Source: Lamellibrachia columna (Eukaryota > Annelida > Polychaeta > Sabellida > Siboglinidae). Taken from it: a stretch of DNA of 64,000 nucleotides. The position numbers and the translations under genes are program-made. This document shows, in pieces, positions 12,701-24,700 of this stretch (the stretch's first letter is position 1; each line of letters opens with the position of its first letter). Where the stretch lies: contig OY759272.1 of assembly GCA_963662155.1 (NCBI GenBank), forward strand, positions 42,853,210-42,917,209, in the 5' to 3' direction. The notes under the pieces are model-generated. The model did not search any database, was not told the DNA's origin, and saw only the letters and a program-made list of their open reading frames with translations.

Positions 12701-15700
12701 GACGGCGCTGTGGAGAAAGAGTTGGGTGCAACAAAGGGAAAGCGGGTGGACGGCGCGGTGGAGAAAGAGTAGGGTGCAACAAAGGGACAGCGGATGGACG
12801 GCGCGGTGGAGAAAGAGTAGGGTGCAGCAAAGGAAGAGCGGATGGACGGTGCGGTGGAGAAAGAGTAGGGTGCAGCAATGGGAGAGCGGATGGACGGCGC
12901 GGTGGAGAAAGAGTAGGGTGCAGCAAAGGGAGAGCGGATGGACGGCGCGGTGGAGAAAGAGTAGGGTGCAACAAAGGGAGAGCGGATGGACGGCGCGGTG
13001 GAGAAAGAGTAGGGTGCAACAAAGGGAGAGTGGATGGACGGCGCGGTGGAGAAAGAGTAGGGTGCAGCAAAAGGAGAGCGGATGGACGGCGCGGTGGAGA
13101 AAGAGTAGGGTGCAACAAACGGAGAGTGGATGGACGGCGCGGTGGAGAAAGCGTAGGGTGCAGCAAAGGGAGAGCGGGTGGACGGCGCGGTGGAGAAAGA
13201 GTAGGGTGCAACAAAGGGAGAGTGGATGGACGGCGCGGTGGAGAAAGAGTAGGGTGCAGCAAAAGGAGAGCGGATCGACGGCGCGGTGGAGAAAGAGTAG
13301 GGTGCAACAAAGGGAGAGTGGATGGACGGCGCGGTGGAGAAAGAGTAGGGTGCAACAAAGGGAGAGCGGGTGGACGGAGCAGTGGGAAAAAAGTAGGGTG
13401 CAACAAAGGGAGAGAGGGTGGACGGCGCGGTGGAGAAAGAGTTGGGTGCTACAAAGGGAGAGCGGATGGACGGCGCGGTGGAGAAAGAGTAGGGTGCAAC
13501 AAAGGGAGAGAGAGTGGACGGAGCGGTGGAAAAAAAGTAGGGTGCAACAAAGGGAGAGAGGGTGGACGGCGCGGTGGAGAAAGAGTTGGGTGTAGCAAAG
13601 GGAGAGCGGATGGACGGCGCGGTGGAGAAAGAGTAGGGTGCAACAAAGGGAGAGAGGGTGGACGGCGCGGTGGAGAAAAAGTAGGGTGCAGCAAAGGGAG
13701 AGCGGATGGACGGCGCGGTGGAGAAAGAGTAGGGTGCAACAAAGGGAGAGCGGATGGACGGCGCGGTGGAGAAAGAGTAGGGTGCAACAAAGGGAGAGTG
13801 GATGGACGGCGCGGTGGAGAAAGAGTAGGGTGCAACAAAGGGAGAGCGGATGGACGGCGCGGTGGAGAAAGAGTAGGATGCAACAAAGGGAGAGCGGATG
13901 GACTGCGCGGTGGTGAAAGAGTAGGGTGCAACAAAAGGAGAGCGGATGGACGGCGCGGTGGAGAAAGAGTAGGGTGCAACAAAGGGAGAGCGGATGGACG
14001 GCGCGGTGGAGAAAGAGTAGGGTGCTACAAAGGGAGAGCGGATGGACTGCGCGGTGGTGAAAGAGTAGGGTGCAACAAAAGTAGAGCAGATGGACGGCGC
14101 GGTGGAGAAAGAGTCGGGTGCAACAAAGGGAGAGCGGATGGACTGCGCGGTGGTGAAAGAGTAGGGTGCAACAAAAGGAGAGCGGATGGACGGCGCGGTG
14201 GAGAAAGAGTCGGGTGCAACAAAGGGAGAGCGGATGGACTGCGCGGTGGTGAAAGAGTAGGGTGCAACAAAGGGAGAGCGGATGGACTGCGCGGTGGTGA
14301 AAGAGTAGGGTGCAACAAAAGGAGAGCAGATGGACGGCGCGGTGGAGAAAGCGTCGGGTGCAACAAAGGGAGAGCGGATGGACGGCGCGGTGGAGAAAGA
14401 GTCGGGTGCAACAAAGGGAGAGCGGATGGACGGCGCGGTGGAGAAAGAGTAGGGTGCAACAAAGGGAGAGTGGAAGGACGGCGCGGTGGAGAAAGAGTCG
14501 GGTGCAACAAAGGGAGAGCGGATGGACTGCGCGGTGGAGAAAGAGTCGGGTGCAACAAAGGGAGAGCGGATGGACTGCGCGGTGGTGAAAGAGTAGGGTG
14601 CAACAAAAGGAGAGCAGATGGACGGCGCGGTGGAGAAAGAGTCGGGTGCAACAAAGGGAGAGCGGATGGACGGCGCGGTGGAGAAAGAGTCGGGTGCAAC
14701 AAAGGGAGAGCGGATGGACGGCGCGGTGGAGAAAGAGTAGGGTGCAACAAAGGGAGAGCGGATGGACGGCGCGGTGGAGAAAGAGTCGGGTGCAACAAAG
14801 GGAGAGCGGATGGACGGCGCGGTGGAGAAAGAGTCGGGTGCAACAAAGGGAGAGCGGATGGACGGCGCGGTGGAGAAAGAGTAGGGTGCAACAAAGGGAG
14901 AGTGGATGGACGGCCCGGTGGAGAAAGAGTAGGGTGCAACAAAGGGAGAGCGGATGGACGGCGCGGTGGAGAAAGAGTCGGGTGCAACAAAGGGAGAGCG
15001 GATGGACTGCGCGGTGGTGAAAGAGTAGGGTGCAACAAAAGGAGAGAGGGTGGACGGCGCGGTGGAGAAAGAGTAGGGTGCAACAAAGGGAGGGCGGGTG
15101 GACGGCGCGGTGGAGAAAGAGTAGGGTGCAATAAAGGGAGAGCGGGTGGACGGCGCGGTAGAGAAAGAGTAGGGTGCAACAAAAGGAGAGCGGATGGACA
15201 TCGCGGTGGAGAAAGAGTAGGGTGCAACAAAGAGAGAGTGGATGGACGGCGCGGTAGAGAAAGAGTAGGGTGCAACAAAGGGAGAGCGGGTGGACGGCGC
15301 GGTGGAGAAAGAGTAGGCTGCAACAAAAGGAGAACGGGTGGACCTGTTTGTGTTAAGTTTACATTAAGGTGATGACCTATGTTGGTAAAATAATTATTGA
15401 AATGGTCCACTATTTCCCTTTTGTCTGTACAGTGGATACCATCTAATTTAATAAATTTATCATTTATTACATATTTATTATCTTCGGACTTTATAACTTC
15501 ATTGATGGTGCTCCATGTTTTTCTGCGCTCATTTTTATATAGCTCAAATTTGTCTTTAAAATATTTTTTTTTTTGACTGTCTGATTAAATGAGTCAGTTT
15601 GTTTTTGTACTTTTTGTAGATAATCTCACGTTCAGTAGAAGGGTTGCACTGAAATATTTTTAAACAGGTTATTTTTTGCCTACAGGATATTAATATGCCT

Positions 15701-18700
15701 TTCGTGAGCCATTCGCTTTTGCAGGTTTTCACCTTAAATGTTGTCCACGGTAAGCATTAATTTATTTGTGTGTTTAGCAGTATTTCCTGAAAGGTATCAT
15801 ATAAAGAGCAGGGGTTTTGATCCTTGTACACCTCCTCCCAGTTTGAAGTTTGTAATTGTGTTTTTAATTTGCTGATGTTTGTTGAGCTAGCCATGCGTTT
15901 GTAAACAATTTTGTACTAATGTTCTCTTTTTACCCCTAATTCATAAAAGGTAAATATCGGGAAGTGATCTGATATGTCTGTTTTGTGACCCTTGTTGGTT
16001 TACTAATTGTTGGATAGAATGCATTGGCAAACATATTATGGATAAAATCTGTTGTTTGGTGGTTTGTGTCAGACCTAAGTAAGTCAATGTTAAAATCTGT
16101 CATTAATATGCATTTCTTTCTTTCATTTGAAATTCTTCCTAATAAATCATTAAATTGTATATTAAATGTAGTTATGCATGTGTCAGGCGGTTTATAGATA
16201 ACCCCAATAACAATTTTGTTTGTTTCGGTTTCGACTTCTACAAATAATGATTCATATACACAATTCTCAGAGTTTGTATTTATGTCATTCCTTTCCTTAA
16301 ATTATAACCTGTTAGCAATATACATACCAACACCTCCTCCTCGTTTTTCCATTCCGGGTTTTGGCAGAAATGTGTAATCTGTCATATTATAACTATCAAT
16401 GCTTTCCACTGGCTTTATCCAAGTTTCGGTTATACCTATACAGTCGAAGTTAACATTTAGTGATTTTAGGCTATATTCAAGTTTGTAAAAAAAATTTGAT
16501 AAACGTCTACAATTTATTGTCAATGTAGAGAACTTACTGTTTGTGTTACATTTACACTGTAGGTTGTAAAGTTCAGAGTCGGTGTGATAATTACACTTTC
16601 TTAAACAGTCTTGTACATTACCTAGATAGTTTGTCTTACATCCTCCATCGGTGTCTTATATAACACCGTCTATGTTAAAACATGGATCTTTTTCGGTAGT
16701 CATGTCTAAGTCTACTGTCTAGTGACTATCGTTCAAGGTATGAGGGGTGTTTATCCACTATGGTTACAAACCTAGGACTACACAGCCTACAAACCCGACG
16801 GCGAGATCAGTGACTTAAATTTGTCTTCAGAGTAATTGAGGGCTCTGTGCCGGCCATACATTCTGATAAATTTCTTCATTCCTAAAGACCAAGCAAAGGA
16901 CGAATACAGCCGAAACTTTTTACAGACTGTGTGACCGTTGAAAGACTGTCACTGTTGAAGGACATCAAACCAATTACTAGGTGCTTTGTTGTGCTTCCAG
17001 CACACACAGACCAATTCAAGAATTCCTATTTTGTAAAGAGAATAATTGAATGGAACCAACTCAGTGAGCCTGAAGGAACTGGAGGGAACAATAGGCGAAT
17101 TCAGCCGCCTATCCGAACGCCCGCATGACCAATATACTTCATGCGCACTCACCCCGTCGTAGGCTATAGCCAAAATTGGCTCATTACGACGTACCAGACT
17201 TAGAATCAGGAAGAGCAGGGTGCAACAAAGGGAGATCGGATGAACAGTGAACTGGGGGCAGAGCAGGGTGCAGCAAAGGGAGAGCAGGTGGACGGTGAAC
17301 TGGAGGAAGAATAGGGTGCAGCAAAGGGAGAACGGATGGACGGTGAACTGTAGTAAGAGCAATGTGCAACAAAGGGAGAGCGGATGAACGGTGCACTGGG
17401 AGAGCAGGGTGCAACAAAGGGAGAGCGGATGAACGGTGCACTGGGAGAGCAGGGTGCAACAAAGGAGAGCGGGTGGACGGTGAACTGGAGGAAGAGCAGG
17501 GTGCAATAAAGGAGAGTGGGTGGACGGTGAACTGGAGAAAGAGTAGGGTGCAATAAAGGAGAGTGGGTGGACAGTGAACTGGAGAAAGAGCCGGGTGCAA
17601 CAAAGGAGAGCGGGTGGACGGTGAACTGGAGAAAGAGCCGGGTGCACCAAAGGAGAGCGGGTGGACGGGGAACTGGAGAAAGAGCAGGGTGCAATAAAGG
17701 AGAGCGGGTGGACGGTGAACTGGAGAAAGAGCAGGGTGCAATAAAGGAGAGTGGGTGGACGGTGAACTGGAGAAAGAGCCGGGTGCAACAAAGGGAGAGT
17801 GGATGGACGGTGAACTGGAGAAAGAGCAGGGTGCAATAAAGGAGAGCGGATGGACGGTGAATTGGAGAAAGAGCAGGGTGCAATAAAGGAGAGCGGATGG
17901 ACGGTGAAATGGTGAGAGAGCAGGGTGCAATAAAGGAGAGCGGGTGGACGGTGAACTGGAGAAAGAGCAGGGTGCAATAAAGGAGAGCGGATGGACGGTG
18001 AACTGGAGAAAGAGCAGGGTGCAACAAAAGGAGAGCGGATGGAGGTGAACTGGAGAAAGAGCCGGGTGCAACAAAAGGAGAGTGGATGGACGGTGAACTG
18101 GAGAAAGAGCAGGGTGCAATAAAGGAGAGCGGATGGACGGTGAACTGGAGAAAGAGCAGGGTGTAACAAAAGGAGAGCGGATGGACGGGGAACAGGAGAA
18201 AGAGCAGGGTGCAACAGAGGGAGAGCGGATGGACGGTGAACTGGGGGAAGAGCAGGGTGCAATACAGGGAGAGCGCAATCCGGATGGATGTGAACTGGAG
18301 GAAGAGCATACTGCAGGGACTGTTATATGTGTGTTTTGCCTGTATCCAATCATAAAAGCATCTGCATCTTTTCCCCACATACCATGCGCATTGCGAGGAA
18401 CCGTTTAGTTCACCAGTTAATAAACTAACTATACATATAATTGGTTACCGTTCAGTGCTGATTTGCAATACATAGAAGCTTTACAATATATCTTGTGTCA
18501 CATCATCACATATGAATGGTTTGACTTGAAAACCATTGGTGGCGAATTAATAATATCATAAGATGCAGCCTATATGTTAGCAGTAAGGTTTGGAATTGAC
18601 GGTGGAATTGTTTAGTAACGTTATACTATTTAATAGTTATCCATAACTAACTTTAGAAATGTCATAATTACTGGTGACGAACATAATGCGTCTCCGTAAA

Positions 18701-21700
18701 TAGTGCAGACGGACATAAGACACCTTGCCGAATTACAGACACCCACGCAGACGGAAATAGGCTACCGGGTTCCTTATTCCGTCATTTGCACCCTCTCGCC
18801 TTTAAGTCGCTCTGTATAATTTACCTTTAACATACATATGCTCATAGTGTGCTTCGATTGTTCCCACTTCACTCTTTACAATGCTACCGAACATTGTTTA
18901 GTTGCGCCATCTGCTGGTTAAATGCATCTAAACGAAATCGGGGAAGCACAAAACCTGACGATATTAGGGCACTTTACGTTACTAGATGAAGCGTATCAGA
19001 CATAGGAATGGAGGGCTTTCATTTATTTTTCTCGCACAAGGGTGTATGTACGTTATGTCACAAGTCATATATGTCCTAGACAAGGGGTCGGCAACCTGCG
19101 GCCCGCGGGCCAACTGCGGCCCGCGTAGCTATTTCATGCGGCCCGCGGACTGTCAACGATATTGTGCAAAATGCGGCCCGCCCCTGCCACATTGGTATAC
19201 AAAATAACATGTCCACGTGATGAACATAATAATATACCAAATATGTATTTTTACTTACTTTACTTTTAATATCTAATGAATTCACTTTTGCGTATGCAGA
19301 CTTGAAAGTATGCAGCGCGGCTCTCCTAAGGAACACACCATTAAACAACTTTAGCTTGTATTTAATGTGTTCACATTGTGGACAGATCTGTGCGTTACCC
19401 CATTGGAAAACTATTTTCAGTAAATAAACAACCTAACTAAGTTGCATTTGAAAAATAGTAAATATCCCAAAAAGCCATCTTGCCCCATCCTTGGGGCAAG
19501 ACGGTCCTCTACCTGGGGTAACACGGTCTATAACCCCCTCGCCGTGGTTTTTACTTATACAGTCGCGCCTCGTTATTACGCGGATTCGGATATAACGCGG
19601 TCAGTCGTGGACCCCGAATTTAGGCCTGCTTAAACCTACTTAGAATTACTTTGACAATTCTCAAGAAACATTAGGCGAACAATGTCAGTGAATGAGTATC
19701 AACGTGTTGTTTGTTTTGCGCTGTCGCCGACATCAATCGCTGTCGCTCGCTTCGCTTCGATGGTTTGTAAATTGCAATCGAGATTCACAAATACGCCTCG
19801 CGTAAGAATCAGATAAACAGTTTTAAATGCATTTAGTATGCAATTCCAACATAACACTTGGGTGAAATGACATGCTTCCATTACATCGTAAATTTAATCG
19901 TTTTCGCGACGCGAAACCAACATGTCAAATTCCTAACCCAAGGCTCTACCGGTGCGCGAAAATACGAATTCGTCATCCGCACATGAAGTGATGAATCGAT
20001 GTTAAGTGGTGCGTAATAAAGTTATGCTTCGGTCGAGATCAGTTGAAAGACGAAGTGAAACAATTATTAATTCTACTTATTGTCGTTTTCTGTTTTTTTT
20101 ATCAACTTACATACTACGTTTGTCAAATCATAATTTATACGTTTTCGGCTGTTCAGGTCCAGGTTATTATTTTCGATTCGTAGGCCTATCGGTCCAGTAC
20201 ATCATCATCGTAGTAGATCTATTCCATAACGGTATACGTATGTGTTTTATTCAGTTCAAAAGTCAAGAGTGTGTGACATTTAAAAATAATACACGTCGAT
20301 GCTAGTATACTCGTTTAATAAGTTCCATAAACTGCATATTGGCGTATAAGACAGTGCTGCAAGCACACGGGGCTTTGACAGCGTTCTTAGCTTGATGCAG
20401 CGGGCAGCGATCGCTGTTGTTTAGTAGCTCCCTGGTGGCAGATATGAGAACACCTAACGCGCCTTGCGTACAGCGCGGTCCGAAGTTGTGGACCCCGACT
20501 ACCGCGTTATAACGAGGCTCGACTGTATGAACGAACTATTGCCTGAAATTAAAATGTATATTATATACAAATGGTATGATAGTAATATATCAGGCCATTA
20601 TGGTTGTTAAATTTAAATGGGAATTAACATATAATACATACCTTGCAATCCATACATAATCTAATATTGGTTTATTGATATTCCATCATAATTACAGCCT
20701 ACGGGCTAGCAGAACGTAAATTATGCAATGTTCGTATTATATTCAATGTGTTAAACATAATTGGTCATGTGTAATACATTTGACAAAGTGTGACCATGTG
20801 CGTGTGGGATAAGACATAGGGACCGTCTTGCCCCATATGCATGGGGACTGTCTTGCCCCACAGGCCTGTGTCTTAATAAGATGTATACAAAGCACAACAT
20901 ACTATTCCACATTTTGTATTGTTTGATCTGTCAACTGATTAATAATAATTATTATCATGTCACCATTTAAGTCCATGATTCATGATTCACACCGTTGTAT
21001 GGTGAGTTTCACCATTTTACTATTGGCAAAATATTAGATCAATGCATATAAAAGTTTAAAAACACACTGATTTAATTACGTATGTCTCATGTTGCTGAAC
21101 TTTCGGGCGGGTATCAGATAGAATTAGCTTCATTTTGCACCAGATTTGGAACGTTCAGAGTTATATATTTTGAGTACGTGGTGGGGGCCGTTTTACCCCC
21201 AAGGACCGTGTTGCCCCAGGTTACCCTACTACCTTATTTGTGATTGAGTGATAATGTGTTGTTTTGACTAACATTCGTCGCCTGCCAGCGAAATGGCGAA
21301 CGGAGTTGTACGCTGATGGAAAAGGTTCAAGACTAAGGAGGTGCCAAGCAAAGCTCTTCAAGGCACACTCCATCATCCAACGGGAAAGCTCGTGTGGCAA
21401 GTCGATGAAAATGCAGAACGTAATAAGGGTCGCCGTGAAGACTAAACTGTGTTCGCTCTCGCTGTCTAAACTACCATAAAATACCATGAATTATTTAAAC
21501 TAGATGCGCAGGGGGAACTGACAGAGAAAACTCAAAGGAGTACTACTACAAATACACATCCAAAGAAATGTTCACCAATGATTTCAGACAATGAACTTAA
21601 ATGTGTTGGCTTAAATGCCAGGAGTCTAGTAAATAAAAAAAGTGAGTTAGACATTATGGTAGCAGATATTGAACCTCGTGTAATAGGCATCACAGAATCA

Positions 21701-24700
21701 TGGGCAAATAAAGATATAGTAGATGTTGAGTTAGCACTGACAGGCTATGTAATGTTTAGGAAGGATAGCCGAGAAAGAAGGGGAGGTGGAGTAATTGTAT
21801 ATATTAAAGAATATATCTAAATAATCTAACACAGGATTGTTTCCTTACTCAGCATGTCTTGGAACCAACCAGAGGTGGGAATGTGTTAGATTTAAAATGA
21901 ATTAGTTGACAAATGTTAAAGTACACGAACCTTTGGGTTCAAGTGATCATAACCACATCCAGTTTAATATCAAAGTAAAAACAGGGAATGCATATAAAAA
22001 ATAATCTAGGAGGAACTTCATCAAAATTAAATATAAAGAGATGAGAACATATCTATCAAATATAACTTGCTGAAGAACAAGACAACAACAAGGAACGACA
22101 AGGAAGCCATTGGCTTATCGAGAGTCCAACCATTTTCTCATCTATGTGTTGCCCACCTTGATCAAATATCTCTCAATTCTATTTTTAAACATATTCACAC
22201 TACTACCATTAACACAATCGTTTGACAGTTTGTTCCATTCATTTATCACCCTGTGTGAGAAGGAGTACTTTCCCATGTCCAACCTACACTGTTCCTTAAC
22301 TAATGCTGCTCTGTGTCCTCTAGTTCTTCTGCCTTCTTTAAGTTTGAAGAACATATTCCTATCAACATCCACATAACTGTTCACTGGTTTAAACACTTCT
22401 AGTTGGTCTCCTCTTAGTCTCCTGGTCTCTAGTGTTGTCAAACCACACTGTAATAAGCTGCTTTCATAACTAAGGTCTCTTAGTTCTGGAATCATTTTAG
22501 TTGCTCTTCGTTGTATTCTTTCTAGCTTGTCTATGTCCTTCTTATGATACGGCCTCCATGTTTGTATAAAATATTTCAAATGTGGTCTAACTATTGCTTT
22601 ATACAGGGGTACAATTAGCTTTTTATCCTTATATGTGATAGAACTCTTAATTAGCCCTAGAATTTTATTTCCTTTCGACGCAGCAATCCCACATTGCTCT
22701 GAAACTTTCATGTCAGCACTAAATGTTACACCTATGTCCTTTTCTTATGTGGTTCTACCTAGTACAGCATCCCCCATTTTATATTCTTCGTCCATGTTTC
22801 CATGTCCTATGTGTATGCATTTACACTTCCCAAACGTGATTTTAGACTACAAAATAAAATACCATTATCAAATCCATATGCACAAGTAACATAAAGAAGC
22901 CTTTACAACCCCTTGGCTGAGGGAGCAAGCGACACAATATCATCAGCTTATAAAAGGTGATTAACTACATTGTCACTACAACTAACATATGACACAATCA
23001 GATCATTTATGTACACGTTTAATAATGTGGATAACATGCCCCCCGTCTAACACCATCATTAACAGAAACGAACATTCTAGGGAATACTCTTCCCCATTTG
23101 GCACGCAAAAACTGGTTGCAATACCACCGAGAGATTACTTTTCTCTCCATTTAGGAACACCAATTTAAGTAGCTTTAAAAATAAATTTACGTGTTTCACC
23201 ATGTCGGCAGCTTTGGAGGCATCCCCTAAAAACCAGATATATATACACAAGAGCCATATTTTAAAATTACAGTTTTGTTTATTCGATAACAGGTGACTGA
23301 AGCCAAGAAGATTGAGGCACTTGCAAGAGCCCAGATTAACTAGCACCTTTTGCATAAAGTAAGAAAGTGGCAGCTAACATATTAAAATATATTTGTGCCA
23401 TCTCAAAGGTGACAGATAGACAAGTTTTGTGCCTCAATTATGCATCGCAAATGCTGACAACAGCCTCAATTTTCCATACAGCAATAGTGAAGTGCTAAGT
23501 AAATGTATGTCATGTGATACAACAGCATTTGTCATTTATTATGCATCATTTACCTCTCAAGAGACATGGTAGAATGTTCCGAACATTTCAGCTGACTGAC
23601 TTGGCCTTCATTTACGGACTGATAGTAAATCCTACCAAGTTTCTTAAGTCAGTACATACCCATTTACTTTAATTGCTATACATTAAAACCCACCAAACTC
23701 TTTTCTTCATGGCAGTGCTGACGATGCCTGTAACAAAAAAGTCCCACTGTCGACAAAACTGCAGGCATCAATTATGCTGCTCTCCAACAAGTCATCCCTT
23801 CCCAGTGGACTTCAGATCACCAGCTGGGAGCTGATCAACTGCCTGGAATGATATAAAATGTTCAATGTTTACACTTTAATGTTGTACATGTAGAATTCCT
23901 CTATTACTCATGTTATCATAAACTAGTTGGGTAGCATGTGAAATGTCTTGCAACTAGGACGAAAGTGAATGGCTTGCTAAAAATTCTTTAATTCTCACTT
24001 AATTACAGTTTTCACCTGATTATGAGAAATACTGACATATAACACAAGGCCTCCAATAACAAAGGATCTATGGAATAGTTTGCTCTGGAATACCATTATG
24101 TGATACTTGACGTAGATAACCATACCTGTCGATGGACGAAGTAGCTCTCAATGTGATTTTTGTGTATGGGTGGCACATCATGTCTGTATCCTGCCTCAGG
24201 CCAGTCAGGGACACTGACTGGAGGTAGCAACATGGTTTCTTTACCAGAATCTTTATTACGGTCATGTGCCTCCAACCTATGGTGGACTAGATATGTATGT
24301 ACACATGCAAGCAGTTCTTTGAATATGTGTGAATATATTGTGAGAAATTTATATATATAGAACAAGAGTATAAATTAACTATAATAGTTTCATCTTGTTT
24401 CTGAAATGAATCTACCAGTCATCAGTATAAAGGTATGGGATACCTATGAATAGGCAGACCACACAAGCTCTATGATTGACTATGGTCCAAGCTATGAGTT
24501 AATTTAATATATTTTCTTGTTGCTATTCATCTACTCATCAACACATATCAGAGCTTGCGGTAGGAATCACGTCCCTGCTATGTAACTGAAGGTTGAAGGT
24601 GCAACTGCAAGATACGCCAAATACGCGCCGGTGTTTATACTAGTGATACTAAGACAATTTGCACGGTTACCTTTCAATTAAGTCGGGCAGATCTCGGAAT

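Larger units (their letters stand above)
10991..18982. mobile_element. Possible nested element bounded by 26-bp inverted repeats
   Basis: GTAACGTAAAGTGCCATAAT starts at 10991, and its near-perfect inverse (reading GTAACGTAAAGTGCCCTAAT on the minus strand) ends at 18982. The match covers about 26 bases with three differences. A third, direct copy of the core AAAGTGCCCTATCTTCGTC lies near 11377. No target duplication is evident and no transposase is recognisable inside, so whether this is one element is uncertain. It would enclose both 47/48-bp minisatellites. Confidence 0.35.

Noticed and set aside
12208..15201. 997-codon minus-strand frame as a repetitive structural protein gene
   Set aside because: It coincides exactly with the 48-bp minisatellite, which keeps other frames open on both strands as well. 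No promoter, signal peptide or family match is visible.
13030..15372. 780-codon plus-strand Arg/Gly-rich frame
   Set aside because: Another frame of the same minisatellite. The Gly-Arg-rich composition follows from the repeat unit.
16949..18380. Long minus-strand frames of about 390-437 codons over the second array
   Set aside because: They run over the 47-bp array, where frames drift between units; not protein-coding.
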